NCBI RefSeq assembly: GCF_001698125.1
Contig: NZ_CP013854.1
Location: forward strand, 1,674,001 to 1,738,000
From: Pseudonocardia sp. HH130630-07
GTDB lineage: Bacteria; Actinomycetota; Actinomycetes; Mycobacteriales; Pseudonocardiaceae
Direction of reading: 5' to 3'
Length of the DNA: 64,000 nt
In this document: piece by piece, positions 1 through 8,008 of the stretch
How the letters are laid out: the number at the start of each line of letters is the position of its first letter
Numbering within the stretch: the stretch's first letter is position 1
Position numbers and translations under genes: made by a program
The notes under the pieces: generated by a model
The model's input: only the letters and a program-made list of their open reading frames with translations
Told to the model about the DNA's origin: nothing
The model's database searches: none

Positions 1-2
1 GA

Positions 3-779
3 GGCTCCGGCTCCGGGGACTCCGGCACCTCAGGTGGCTCGGGCGACTCCCCGACCGCAGGCGGCGCACCCTCCGGGGACGGCAGCACGGCGGGCACGGG
101 CGGCGGGGACGCCGAGGGCACCACCGCGGCGGCCACGCTGGGCTGGGGCGAGCCCGTCCGCGCGGACGACTTCACCGGCGACCTGTCCGGATGGAACCTC
201 TACGACGGCGCGGGGCACGCCGGCAACGGCCGCCGCACCCCGGACGCTGCCAGCGTGCAGGACGGGATCCTCACCATCACCGGCGACTCCGAGGGCAACA
301 CCGCCGGCATGGCCTGGACCGAGGGCAGCCAGCAGTACGGACGCTGGGAGGGCCGGGTGCGGGCACCCGCGTCGGACCCGTCGTACAACGCCCTGCTGCT
401 GCTGTGGCCGACCGCGGAGAACTTCCCCGAGGGCGGCGAGATCGACTTCATGGAGATGATGGACGAGTCCCGGCAGGAGACGAACATCTTCGTCCACTAC
501 GGCGCGGACAACTCCCAGGTGCAGGGCTCGGTCCAGATCGACGCCACCGAGTGGCACAACTGGGCCGTGGAGTGGACCCCGGACCGGATCACCGCCTACG
601 TCGACGGCGAGCAGTGGTGGGAGACCACCGAGCAGAAGGTGCAGCCGCCCGGCCCGATGCACCTCGCCATCCAGCTGGACTGGTTCCCCAAGGGCGGTGA
701 CGTGCAGGAGTCGCGGATGGAGGTGGACTGGGTCCGCCAGTACGCCGCGGACGGCGGGGGCGGCGGCACGAACAACTGA
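3..779 (+). CDS. Glycoside hydrolase family 16 protein, 5' end outside the window
   Basis: The open frame enters from the left edge, so the N-terminus is missing. The visible part starts with a Gly/Ser/Thr/Asp-rich linker of about 50 residues and continues into a GH16 beta-sandwich domain. The GH16 active-site signature E-I-D-F-M-E is present at 438-455; in the family the first Glu is the nucleophile and the last the acid/base. GH16 enzymes cleave beta-1,3/1,4-glucans or galactans, and the exact substrate cannot be read from the sequence. The linker suggests a secreted or wall-anchored enzyme with more domains upstream. A second GH16 gene follows on the same strand beyond an insertion sequence, so the two probably arose as a tandem pair. 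Confidence 0.9.
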   Translation, partial: GSGSGDSGTSGGSGDSPTAGGAPSGDGSTAGTGGGDAEGTTAAATLGWGEPVRADDFTGDLSGWNLYDGAGHAGNGRRTPDAASVQDGILTITGDSEGNTAGMAWTEGSQQYGRWEGRVRAPASDPSYNALLLLWPTAENFPEGGEIDFMEMMDESRQETNIFVHYGADNSQVQGSVQIDATEWHNWAVEWTPDRITAYVDGEQWWETTEQKVQPPGPMHLAIQLDWFPKGGDVQESRMEVDWVRQYAADGGGGGTNN

Positions 780-801
780 ACCCGGACGGGTGAGCCTCTC
801 A

Positions 802-817
802 GAGAGTGTTTGAGAAG
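802..817. repeat. Left terminal inverted repeat of the IS5-family element
   Basis: Reads GAGAGTGTTTGAGAAG and matches the reverse complement of 1709-1724 (GAGCGTGTTTGAGAAG) with one mismatch. The TCA target triplet lies immediately outside. Confidence 0.85.
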
Positions 818-818
818 A

Positions 819-1688
819 TCATGTTGAGGGTGTGACTACGTACTTCTGCTGGCGTCGGGCGGGTTCGCCACGGGCGATGCGGCGGGTGATGGTGTTGATC
901 GCCGCCCAGCGGATCATGGCCTCGGACACTGCGGGGTGGCGTTCGTAGTCGCGGGCCAGGCGGCGGTGTGCGGTGACCCAGGCCAGGGTCCGCTCGACCA
1001 CCCACCGCCGCGGGAGGACGGCGAATCCGCGCTGCTCAGGCGGTTTGCGCACGATCTCGACGCTGGTGTGCAGGATCGTGGTCGCCCAGTCCAGCAGGCG
1101 CCCGGCGAACCCGGCGTCGGCGTAGACGAACCGCACCCTCGTGCGCAGGTAGAGGTCGAGCAGGATCGACTTGGCGCCATCGCGGTCCTGCACCGACGCC
1201 GAGCACACCATCGTGGTCAGCAGCAGGCCGAGGGTGTCGGTCACGATGAACCGCTTCCGACCGTTGATCTTCTTCCCGGCGTCATAGCCGCGGGTGTCCC
1301 GCCCGACCGTGTCAGCGCCCCTCACCGACTGCGAGTCGATGATCCCCGCGCTGGGTTCGGGGTCGCGGCCCTCATCAGCGCGTAGCTGACGGCGCACGAT
1401 CGGGAGGATCTGCTCGGTGACCCTCTGCTGCTCCCACCGGTTGAAGTACCAGTACACCGTCTGCCACGGCGGGAAATCCACTGGTAGAGCCCGCCACGCG
1501 CACCCGGCGCGCACGACGTAGAGGATCGCATCCACCACATCACGGCGCGCGTGCTTCTCCGGCCGGCCTCCCGCCCCCGCCGCTGGCAGCAGCGGCTCGA
1601 TCAACGCCCACTGCTCATCGCTGGTGTCCGAGGGGTACCGCCGCCTACGCCGAGCCACTCCTCCACGATGGACCACACCCGGACGCAT
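819..1688 (-). CDS. IS5-family DDE transposase
   Basis: 289 residues. An N-terminal DUF4096-type region (SDEQWALIEPLLP near residues 23-35) precedes a DDE_Tnp_1 catalytic domain. The likely triad is D118 (GIIDSQ), D191 (YADAGF) and E232 (WVVERT), with the usual spacing for IS5 transposases. The frame is uninterrupted and fills almost the whole element; its stop codon lies next to the left inverted repeat. The start at 1688 is the first ATG and no strong ribosome-binding site is seen, so a later start is possible. It would catalyse cut-and-paste movement of its own element. Confidence 0.93.
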   Translation of the reverse strand: MRPGVVHRGGVARRRRRYPSDTSDEQWALIEPLLPAAGAGGRPEKHARRDVVDAILYVVRAGCAWRALPVDFPPWQTVYWYFNRWEQQRVTEQILPIVRRQLRADEGRDPEPSAGIIDSQSVRGADTVGRDTRGYDAGKKINGRKRFIVTDTLGLLLTTMVCSASVQDRDGAKSILLDLYLRTRVRFVYADAGFAGRLLDWATTILHTSVEIVRKPPEQRGFAVLPRRWVVERTLAWVTAHRRLARDYERHPAVSEAMIRWAAINTITRRIARGEPARRQQKYVVTPST

Positions 1689-1708
1689 CCAGCGCAGACA
1701 CGCCGACC

Positions 1709-1724
1709 CTTCTCAAACACGCTC
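1709..1724. repeat. Right terminal inverted repeat of the IS5-family element
   Basis: Reads CTTCTCAAACACGCTC on the plus strand and pairs with the left end. The TCA triplet at 1725-1727 is the presumed target duplication. Confidence 0.85.
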
Positions 1725-1750
1725 TCAGCGCACCCACAGCAGCCCCTTCC

Positions 1751-1756
1751 TAGCGT
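1751..1756 (+). promoter_or_regulatory. Candidate -10 box for the second GH16 gene
   Basis: TAGCGT fits the actinobacterial TAnnnT -10 pattern and lies 35 nt before the GTG start. With a 17-18 bp spacer the -35 element would fall at about 1727-1733, exactly at the right end of the insertion sequence, so the insertion probably changed or replaced the original -35. Confidence 0.45.
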
Positions 1757-1791
1757 GCCCTCCAGGCAATCGCGGGACGAGGAGGACGGGC

Positions 1792-2712
1792 GTGCAGCAG
1801 GAGGATCCGGAGCCGGGGCGGGACGACGTTCCCGACGACCCGGAGGCTCCGGCCCGCCGCCGCTGGCCGACCGTCCTCGGTGCGATCGCCGCGGTCGGCG
1901 CGCTCGCCGGCATCGTCGCCGTCGCGGCGAACGTGGACCTGCTCGGCACGTCGCAGCCCCCGCCCGCGCCGCGGTCGGCACCGCCACCCGGCGGCATGCA
2001 CGAGCAGGAGCGGCCCGGCCAGATCAGCGAGCTGGACCCGGCGTCGCGGTCGGACTCCGAGGCCGCCGTCCGCAACGGCTGGCAGCTCGCCGCGAACGAC
2101 GAGTTCGACGGCGCGGCCCTCGACCGCTCGAAGTGGAGCCCCTACACCGGGGAGACCACCGGCGGGATCGGGCGGCACCGCGCCGAGAACATCGCGGTCC
2201 GCGACGGCCAGCTCGTCCTCACCAGCCGCGGCCGCACCTCCGCCGGGCTGGCCTGGCGGGGCGGTCAGCAGTACGGCCGCTGGGAGATGCGGGCCAAGAC
2301 CAACCCGGGCACCGGGTACGGCGACGTCGCGCTGCTCTGGCCGGACGCCGAGGACTGGCCCGAGGGCGGCGAGCTGAACTTCATGGAGATCCCGAAGGGC
2401 GACCGCTCGGAGACCCACACGATCGTCCACTACGGCGAGGACAACAGCCAGGTCGGCCAGACGATCCGCGGCGACTTCACGCAGTGGCACAACTACGCCG
2501 TCGAGTGGCTGGCGGACCGGGTCGTGTTCTACATCGACGGCCGGGAGGTCTTCCGGACCACCGATCCGGAGCAGATCCCGCCGCGCCCGATGCACCTGGC
2601 CATGCAGCAGGACATCGGCCCCTACGGCGACGACTGGATCCCGCCGCTCGACGCGAGCTCGCCGGAGACACTCGACTTCCAGGTGGACTGGGTGCGGATC
2701 TACGCACCCTGA
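1792..2712 (+). CDS. Membrane-anchored GH16-like protein with an altered active-site motif
   Basis: 306 residues from the GTG at 1792, which has a strong GAGGAGG site 6 nt upstream; longer frames run back into the insertion sequence. A short Asp/Glu/Pro-rich cytoplasmic tail precedes one transmembrane helix (about residues 24-46), then a Pro-rich linker and a GH16 domain. The domain resembles the neighbouring GH16 (shared QQYGRWE, LLWP and WHNYAVEW blocks). The catalytic signature reads E-L-N-F-M-E (E194, N196, E199): the two Glu are kept but the central Asp is Asn. Activity may be reduced or changed. The enzyme would face the cell wall. Confidence 0.9.
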   Translation: MQQEDPEPGRDDVPDDPEAPARRRWPTVLGAIAAVGALAGIVAVAANVDLLGTSQPPPAPRSAPPPGGMHEQERPGQISELDPASRSDSEAAVRNGWQLAANDEFDGAALDRSKWSPYTGETTGGIGRHRAENIAVRDGQLVLTSRGRTSAGLAWRGGQQYGRWEMRAKTNPGTGYGDVALLWPDAEDWPEGGELNFMEIPKGDRSETHTIVHYGEDNSQVGQTIRGDFTQWHNYAVEWLADRVVFYIDGREVFRTTDPEQIPPRPMHLAMQQDIGPYGDDWIPPLDASSPETLDFQVDWVRIYAP

Positions 2713-2772
2713 CGAGAACGGATCATCGGCTCCCGCTCGGCGGCGGGGCCGGTGTGACTGGGGATAGAAGGA

Positions 2773-2801
2773 GGCCCCGGCTCCACTGGGGAGCCGGGGC
2801 C
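2773..2801. terminator. Strong hairpin after the GH16 gene
   Basis: A perfect 12-bp stem (GGCCCCGGCTCC with 2790-2801) closes a 5-nt loop and is followed by TTCTCCT. It lies 60 nt after the GH16 stop and would work as an intrinsic terminator on the plus strand. Confidence 0.75.
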
Positions 2802-2864
2802 TTCTCCTGTCCCGAACTGACGCGCCGCTCCCACCACGAAGCGACACCCAGAAGTTAGCGCAGC

Positions 2865-2882
2865 CTTGCCTTACTTGGCAAG
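2865..2882 (-). terminator. Short hairpin downstream of the permease gene
   Basis: CTTGCC and GGCAAG form a 6-bp stem around a 6-nt loop, 10 nt beyond the permease stop on the minus strand. It may end that transcript. Confidence 0.4.
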
Positions 2883-2892
2883 CCCTGCCGGG

Positions 2893-4326
2893 TCAGCCGA
2901 TCAGTTCCCGCAACGGTCCCACACCGAAGTAGGCCACGAACAGCACCGCGACCACCCACATCAGCGGGTGCACCTGCCGTGCCCGCCCGGTCGCGGCGGA
3001 CAGCGCGACGTAGCTGATGAACCCGGCGCCGATGCCGTTCGCGATCGAGTACGTGAACGGCATGACGACCACGGTGAGGAACACCGGGATCGCCGTCCGC
3101 AGCTCGTCCAGCGCCACCGTGGTGATCTGCCGGAACATCAGCGCCCCGACGACGACCAGCGCCGGGGCCGCGGCCTCCACCGGCACGATCGCGTAGAGCG
3201 GCGTGAAGAACATCGCGAGCAGGAACAGGACGCCGGTCAGCACGTTCGCCAGCCCGGTCCGGGCGCCCTCGGCGATACCCGCCGCGGACTCCACGAACAG
3301 CGTGTTCGACGACGCCGACCCGGCACCACCGGCGACCGCACCCGCGCCCTCGACGACCAGCGCCCGCCCGACGTTGGGGAGCTTGCCGTCGGCGTCGGCC
3401 AGACCCGCCTGCCTGCCGAGGCCGGTCAGCGTCCCCATGGCGTCGAAGAAGTTCGCCAGCACCAGGGTGAAGATCAGCAGGACCACGGTGATGATGTCCA
3501 GCCGGGTGAACGCACCGAACGAGACCTGGCCGACCAGGGACAGGTCCGGCAGCCCGACGACCTGATCGGGCAGCGCCGGGACGGCCAGCGACCAGCCCTT
3601 CGGGTTGTCCGGCCCGGCCGGCCCGGCGCCCACGATCGCCTCCACCACGATCGCGACGACGGTGTTGATCACGACGCCGATCAGGATCCCGGCCCGGACC
3701 CCGCGGGCGACGAGCACGCCGACGACCACCAGCCCGAGCACGAACACGAACGTCGGCCAGGACGCGATCGAGCCGTCGATGCCGAGCCCGACCGGGACGG
3801 TGGTGTTCGCCGCGTCCGGAAGCCGGCGCACGAACCCGGAGTCGACCAGCCCGATCATCGCGATGAACGCCCCGATGCCGACCGCGATCGCCGTCTTCAG
3901 CTCCGTGGGGACGGCGTTGAACACCGCCGTCCGGAACCCGGTGACCGCGAGCAGCACGATGATCAGGCCGTCGATGACGACCAGGCCCATCGCCTCCGGC
4001 CAGGTCATCATCGGCGCGATGGTCACCGCGAGCAGGGTGTTGATCCCGAGCCCGGTGGCGATCGCGAACGGGTAGTTCGCGAGCACCCCGAACAGGATCG
4101 TCATCACGCCCGCGACCAGCGCCGTCACCGCGGCGACCTGGGCGACCGGCAGGATGCCGCCGAGTGCGTCGGTCTTGGCCGACGGATCGCCGGGCGCGAT
4201 GCTGCCGAGGATCAGCGGGTTCAGGACGATGATGTAGGCCATCGCCATGAACGTGACGAGTCCGCCGCGCAGCTCACGGGGGACGGTGGACCCGCGCTCG
4301 GACACGCGGAACAGGCGCTCGATCAC
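2893..4326 (-). CDS. NCS2-family (AzgA-like) purine permease
   Basis: 477 residues and about 12-13 hydrophobic helices. The N-terminus (RELRGGLVTFMAMAYIIVLNP) and the segment NYPFAIATGLGINTLLA are characteristic of the AzgA/PbuG branch of nucleobase:cation symporters, which import adenine, guanine or hypoxanthine. Length matches the family. The ATG at 4326 gives the standard family N-terminus (MIERLF). It is divergent from a small DUF2530 membrane gene with 66 nt between starts. Substrate preference among purines is inferred from the subfamily only. Confidence 0.93.
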   Translation of the reverse strand: MIERLFRVSERGSTVPRELRGGLVTFMAMAYIIVLNPLILGSIAPGDPSAKTDALGGILPVAQVAAVTALVAGVMTILFGVLANYPFAIATGLGINTLLAVTIAPMMTWPEAMGLVVIDGLIIVLLAVTGFRTAVFNAVPTELKTAIAVGIGAFIAMIGLVDSGFVRRLPDAANTTVPVGLGIDGSIASWPTFVFVLGLVVVGVLVARGVRAGILIGVVINTVVAIVVEAIVGAGPAGPDNPKGWSLAVPALPDQVVGLPDLSLVGQVSFGAFTRLDIITVVLLIFTLVLANFFDAMGTLTGLGRQAGLADADGKLPNVGRALVVEGAGAVAGGAGSASSNTLFVESAAGIAEGARTGLANVLTGVLFLLAMFFTPLYAIVPVEAAAPALVVVGALMFRQITTVALDELRTAIPVFLTVVVMPFTYSIANGIGAGFISYVALSAATGRARQVHPLMWVVAVLFVAYFGVGPLRELIG

Positions 4327-4392
4327 GGCGACACACTAGACACAGTGCAACGGTTCCGGGCTGCTGGCGCGCAACGTCTACGCTACGGATCC

Positions 4393-4668
4393 GTGACCGC
4401 ACCGGAGCCCGGCGACCCCCCGCCCCCGCCGCCGTTGCCGCAGCGGTTCTACGAGTCCCCGCCGGTGATCCTCGGCGGCATGCTGCTGTGGGCGCTGGCC
4501 ATCGCGATCCTGCTGCTGGTGTGGCTGCTGGGCGGGCCGTGGCTGTCGGGCTGGTTCTGGACGTGCGTCGCCGGGCTGGGCGTCGGCCTGTTCGGCGCCA
4601 CCGTCTTCACCGTGCAGCGCGCGGCGTCCCGGCGCGGGGACCGCTCCGCCCAGCGCGACGTGCGCTGA
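4393..4668 (+). CDS. DUF2530-type small membrane protein
   Basis: 91 residues from the GTG at 4393. A Pro-rich N-terminus leads to the motif RFYESPPVILGGMLLWALA and two transmembrane helices (about residues 26-47 and 52-72), then a basic cytoplasmic tail. This arrangement matches the actinobacterial DUF2530 family of unknown function. It is transcribed divergently from the purine permease, an arrangement that may mean shared control. No catalytic residues are visible. Confidence 0.75.
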   Translation: MTAPEPGDPPPPPPLPQRFYESPPVILGGMLLWALAIAILLLVWLLGGPWLSGWFWTCVAGLGVGLFGATVFTVQRAASRRGDRSAQRDVR

Positions 4669-4688
4669 TCGCCGGGGAGCGCCCCGCC

Positions 4689-4694
4689 TAGGCT
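4689..4694 (+). promoter_or_regulatory. -10 box of a leaderless SDR transcript
   Basis: TAGGCT (TAnnnT) ends 6 nt before the ATG at 4701 and no ribosome-binding site intervenes. This is the spacing expected when transcription starts at the start codon. Confidence 0.6.
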
Positions 4695-4700
4695 CGGGTC

Positions 4701-5441
4701 ATGAGTTCCGACCGTCCCACCGCCGTCGTCACCGGGGCCTCCTCCGGGATCGGCGCCGCCACCGCCCGCCGGCTCGGCGCCGCGGGCTTCCACGTCGTGC
4801 TCGGTGCCCGCCGGGTCGAACGCTGCGCCGCGATCGCCGAGGAGATCGACGGGACCGCGCTGCCGCTCGACGTCACCGACCCGGACTCGGTGCGCGCCTT
4901 CGGCGAGGCCGTCGACGGGGCGCGGGTGCTGGTCAACAACGCCGGCGGGGCGAAGGGGCTGGCGAGCGTCGAGCACGCCGACGAGCAGGAGTGGCGCTGG
5001 ATGTGGGAGACCAACGTGGTGGGGACGCTGCGGATCACCCAGGCGTTCCTGCCCAAGCTGCGGGCCTCGGGCGACGGCCACGTCATCACCGTGACCTCGA
5101 TCGCGGCCCAGGACTTCTACGACAACGGCGCCGGCTACACCGGCGCCAAGCACGCCCAGGCGATGCTGCACCGCACGCTGCGCGGGGAGCTGCTCGGCGA
5201 GCCGATCCGGGTCACCGAGATCCTCCCCGGCATGGTCGAGACCGAGTTCTCCGAGGTGCGCTTCGACGGCGACACCGAGAAGGCCGCCGCGGTGTACGCG
5301 GGCCTGACCCCGCTGACCGCCGACGACGTCGCCGAGACGATCGTGTTCGCCGCGACCCGGCCGTCGCACGTCAACCTGGACCAGATCGTGCTGAAGCCGC
5401 GGGACCAGGCCTCCGGCACCCGCCGGCACCGGCGCACCTGA
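4701..5441 (+). CDS. Short-chain dehydrogenase/reductase (YdfG-like)
   Basis: 246 residues with a classical SDR Rossmann fold. The cofactor motif TGASSGIG is near residue 13, NNAGG is the structural motif, the catalytic Ser lies in VTSIAAQ and the YxxxK pair in YTGAKHAQ. An Arg pair after beta-2 (GARRVER) suggests NADP(H). The closest resemblance is to the YdfG/serine-3-dehydrogenase group acting on hydroxy acids. In M. tuberculosis an SDR (Rv0484c) sits at the same place beside an L,D-transpeptidase and murB, so the cluster is conserved although its metabolic link to the cell wall is unknown. Confidence 0.92.
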   Translation: MSSDRPTAVVTGASSGIGAATARRLGAAGFHVVLGARRVERCAAIAEEIDGTALPLDVTDPDSVRAFGEAVDGARVLVNNAGGAKGLASVEHADEQEWRWMWETNVVGTLRITQAFLPKLRASGDGHVITVTSIAAQDFYDNGAGYTGAKHAQAMLHRTLRGELLGEPIRVTEILPGMVETEFSEVRFDGDTEKAAAVYAGLTPLTADDVAETIVFAATRPSHVNLDQIVLKPRDQASGTRRHRRT

Positions 5442-5442
5442 G

Positions 5443-5640
5443 TCAGAGGGTCTCCTCCGAGCGGCGGTGTTCCTCGGCGGCGTCGGCCGGCTCGTCGCCG
5501 TCGAGGGCGCCGGCGATCCGTTCCTCGGACTCGGCGAGGATCTCCTCCGCACCGGGGCGGGTCCCCTGCTCCTCCGGGAGCGGGGTGGCGCGGCTCTGCG
5601 CGCGTTCGGCGGGCACGTCGGGGTTCTCGGGAGCGGTCAT
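5443..5640 (-). CDS. Small acidic hypothetical protein
   Basis: 65 residues, rich in Glu, Ala and Pro, without Cys, hydrophobic segments or a recognisable domain. Its stop lies 1 nt from the stop of the convergent SDR gene and its start is 15 nt from the stop of the L,D-transpeptidase on the same strand, so it is probably the last gene of that transcript. The sequence looks intrinsically disordered, with a possible short helix (AEEILAESEERIAGAL). Function unknown. Confidence 0.6.
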   Translation of the reverse strand: MTAPENPDVPAERAQSRATPLPEEQGTRPGAEEILAESEERIAGALDGDEPADAAEEHRRSEETL

Positions 5641-5655
5641 GATCGCGGGTACCCG

Positions 5656-6855
5656 CTACGGCAGCGCGGACAACCTCTGCCACTCGTCCCACGGGACCGT
5701 CCAGTCCCAGAGGTCGCCGTCGGACGGCGAGAGCTGCACCGGGGTGCCGGTGACCTCGACCGGGTCGCCGTAGAGCACGGTGTCGTAGTAGGCCTTCGCG
5801 TCGGCCTCGGACAGGTTGACGCAGCCGTGGGTCACGTTCGCGCTGCCCTGCGCCGACGCCGAGGCCGGGTTCGCGTGGATGAACTCACCGTTGTTGCTCA
5901 TCCGCACGGCCCACTTCTCGACGACGTCGTAGCCGTACTGCTGCGAGGTCATCCGCTTGTCGGTGAACTTCTCGGTGACGACGTGGATCCCGGACCGGGT
6001 GTTGCGCTCCGGGTCGTCGGCCAGCCCGTAGCTGGCCGGGTAGTTCGCGATCTCCCGGCCGTCCCGCTCGACGACCATCCGGTGTGATCCCGCGTCGGCC
6101 TTCACCACCTGGGCCCGGCCGATCGCGAACGACGTCGACAGGTCGGCCGCGCCGTAGTCCCCGTCGCCGTAGGCGACGCCCTTCAGCGGGGCCTCCACCC
6201 GGACCTCGGTACCGGCCGGCCAGTACTCCTTCGGCCGCCAGTGCACCCGGGACCCGCCGCCCTCGTCCGGCAGCCAGCCCCAGGCGCCCTCGACCCGGGT
6301 CGAGGTGGTGACCGTCAGCGCCCGCTCGACGGCGGCCCGGCCGGCCACGTGCCGGGCGAATTGGATCTCGATCGGGGCGGCGACGCCGACGGTCCGGTCG
6401 TCACCGATGTTGAGGGTGCCCCGCACCGTGTGCGCCGGCTCCAGCGTCCCGACGGTGCCCTGCACCGGCGCCGAGCCGCCCGGGCCCGCCGCGGTGCCGT
6501 GCCAGGTGTAGACGGTCGCGTAGTCGAGCTTCCCGCTGCTGGTCCAGGTCGTGCGGTCCGGGGAGAGCCCGCCCGGGACCGGCTCCCCGCCGGGGCCGGT
6601 CAGCGTGACGCCGTCGAGCGTGCCACCGGCCACCCGCACCGAGACCGGACCGGCCGGGTTCACCGCGGTGGCGTTCGCGGCCGGCTGGTAGCTGAGCTGC
6701 GGACCGGCCGGCGGTGGCGCGGCCCGGGGCCCGTCCTGCGCCGGAGTCGCGGCGATCGCGACGGCCCCGGCGACACCCAGCGCGGCGAGCAGCGCCACGA
6801 CCACGATCAGCACTCGGCGCACGGCCCGTCCCCCCGACTCGCTTGCGTCCCGCAA
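5656..6855 (-). CDS. L,D-transpeptidase with Ig-like domain (LprQ/Ldt5 position)
   Basis: 399 residues. One N-terminal hydrophobic segment (about residues 16-36) is followed by a Pro-rich linker, an Ig-like domain (about 55-230) and a C-terminal YkuD catalytic domain. The active-site pattern includes the upstream His in GEFIHANP and T-H-G-C-V-N-L-S at 342-349, with C345 as nucleophile. L,D-transpeptidases make 3-3 peptidoglycan cross-links. The gene lies next to murB as in M. tuberculosis, where the equivalent (LprQ) is a lipoprotein. Here the N-terminal segment has no Cys, so the protein is either membrane anchored or cleaved after AIA. Confidence 0.92.
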   Translation of the reverse strand: MRDASESGGRAVRRVLIVVVALLAALGVAGAVAIAATPAQDGPRAAPPPAGPQLSYQPAANATAVNPAGPVSVRVAGGTLDGVTLTGPGGEPVPGGLSPDRTTWTSSGKLDYATVYTWHGTAAGPGGSAPVQGTVGTLEPAHTVRGTLNIGDDRTVGVAAPIEIQFARHVAGRAAVERALTVTTSTRVEGAWGWLPDEGGGSRVHWRPKEYWPAGTEVRVEAPLKGVAYGDGDYGAADLSTSFAIGRAQVVKADAGSHRMVVERDGREIANYPASYGLADDPERNTRSGIHVVTEKFTDKRMTSQQYGYDVVEKWAVRMSNNGEFIHANPASASAQGSANVTHGCVNLSEADAKAYYDTVLYGDPVEVTGTPVQLSPSDGDLWDWTVPWDEWQRLSALP

Positions 6856-6936
6856 CCGACGGTACGCCGGATGCCGCGCCCGGGGTTCGGCCCGGAGGGT
6901 GATCGAAGGTCGTCCGGAAGTGGGTCCGCAGCCGGT

Positions 6937-7986
6937 TCAGAGGGTGCAGCCCACCAGGACCGGCTCCGCGGTCAGCTCGACGCCGAACCGGCCGGCGACC
7001 CCGTCGCGCACCTGGGCGGCCAGCGCCAGCAGGTCCGCGGTGGTCCCGCCCCCGCGGTGGGTCAGCGCCAGCACGTGCCGCGACGACAGCGCCACCCGGC
7101 CACCGGGACCGGCGAACCCACGGGTGAACCCGGCCTGCTGGATCAGTCCGGCCGCCGACAGCTTGACCCGGCCGTCCCCGGCCGGCCAGGCGGCGAGCCC
7201 GTCGACCACCGGGGCGTCGGCGACCGGCAGCACCGGGTTGGTGAAGAACGAGCCCGCCGACCAGGTGTCGTGGTCGTCCGGGTCGAGCACCATGCCCTTG
7301 CCGCGGCGCAGCGCCAGCACCGCGTCCCGCACGACCGCAGGCTCCGTGCGCGAGTCCGGCTCGACGCCCAGGGTCCGGGCCAGCTCGGCGTAGCGGACCG
7401 GGGCGGAGCGGCCGTCGGCCCGCAGCGCGAACCGGACCCGCAGGACGACGGCGTCGTCGGTGCCCTTCAGGACGCTCGTCCGGTAGGCCAGGCCCAGCTC
7501 GGCGGCCGGGACCCGGGTGCGGACGGTGCGGGTGCGGCGGTCGTAGAGATCGACGTCGACGAGCAGGTCGGCGACCTCCACCCCGTAGGCGCCGACGTTC
7601 TGCACCGGTGTCGCGCCGGTCCGGCCGGGGATCCCCGACAGGCACTCCAGCCCGCCGAGCCCCTCGGCCACCGTGGCCGCGACGACGTCGTCCCAGTCCT
7701 CGCCGGCCTCCACCGTGACCAGCACGGAGTCCCCGGCGCGCTCGTAGGCGACGCCGCGCCCGGCGAGCAGGACGGCGGTGCCGTCGAACCCGGTGTCGGC
7801 GACGACGAGGTTCGAGCCCCCGCCCACGAGCAGCACGCGCTCACCGGCCGCGTCGGCGCCCCCGACCGCGTCCACCACCTCGGCGGATCCCTCGGCACGC
7901 ACGATCCGGGCAGCCGGGCCACCGAGGCGCAGCGTGGTGTGCGCACTCAGCCGGGGATCGGTCGTGGTCGTTCCGGGGAAGCTCAC
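6937..7986 (-). CDS. murB: UDP-N-acetylenolpyruvoylglucosamine reductase MurB
   Basis: 349 residues from the GTG at 7986. It has an FAD-binding PCMH fold (RLGGPAARIVRA at the N-terminus, GGGSNLVVAD, NVGAYGVEV) and the MurB C-terminal domain. The catalytic Ser is in SAGSFFTNP, near residue 246. It performs the second step of UDP-MurNAc synthesis with NADPH in the cytoplasm. An upstream ATG at 8010 would overlap the start codon of the divergent gene; the GTG is preferred because a TAnnnT box ends 6 nt before it. Neighbours (DUF2505, L,D-transpeptidase, SDR) match the mycobacterial arrangement. Confidence 0.96.
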   Translation of the reverse strand: MSFPGTTTTDPRLSAHTTLRLGGPAARIVRAEGSAEVVDAVGGADAAGERVLLVGGGSNLVVADTGFDGTAVLLAGRGVAYERAGDSVLVTVEAGEDWDDVVAATVAEGLGGLECLSGIPGRTGATPVQNVGAYGVEVADLLVDVDLYDRRTRTVRTRVPAAELGLAYRTSVLKGTDDAVVLRVRFALRADGRSAPVRYAELARTLGVEPDSRTEPAVVRDAVLALRRGKGMVLDPDDHDTWSAGSFFTNPVLPVADAPVVDGLAAWPAGDGRVKLSAAGLIQQAGFTRGFAGPGGRVALSSRHVLALTHRGGGTTADLLALAAQVRDGVAGRFGVELTAEPVLVGCTL

Positions 7987-7992
7987 GGGTGA

Positions 7993-8002
7993 ACGGTAAC
8001 CT
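7993..8002. promoter_or_regulatory. Overlapping divergent leaderless -10 boxes (murB / DUF2505)
   Basis: On the plus strand TAACCT (7997-8002) ends 6 nt before the ATG at 8009. On the minus strand TACCGT (7998 down to 7993) ends 6 nt before the GTG at 7986. The two hexamers share two base pairs, so RNA polymerase should be able to occupy only one at a time. Confidence 0.6.
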
Positions 8003-8008
8003 GCGCCC

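Larger units (their letters stand above)
802..1724 (-). mobile_element. IS5-family insertion sequence, 923 bp, apparently intact
   Basis: One transposase gene on the minus strand is flanked by imperfect terminal inverted repeats (802-817 against 1709-1724, one mismatch in 16). A TCA triplet on each side (799-801 and 1725-1727) fits a 3-bp target duplication of the TNA type used by the IS1031 subgroup of IS5. The element sits between two same-strand GH16 genes and stops just before the promoter of the second. Ends, duplication and transposase all look complete, which suggests a recent and possibly still mobile copy. Confidence 0.9.

Noticed and set aside
2855..2873. IdeR/DtxR-like sequence (13 of 19 matches)
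   Set aside because: It lies between the 3' ends of two convergent genes, away from any promoter, and largely coincides with a hairpin that serves as a terminator.
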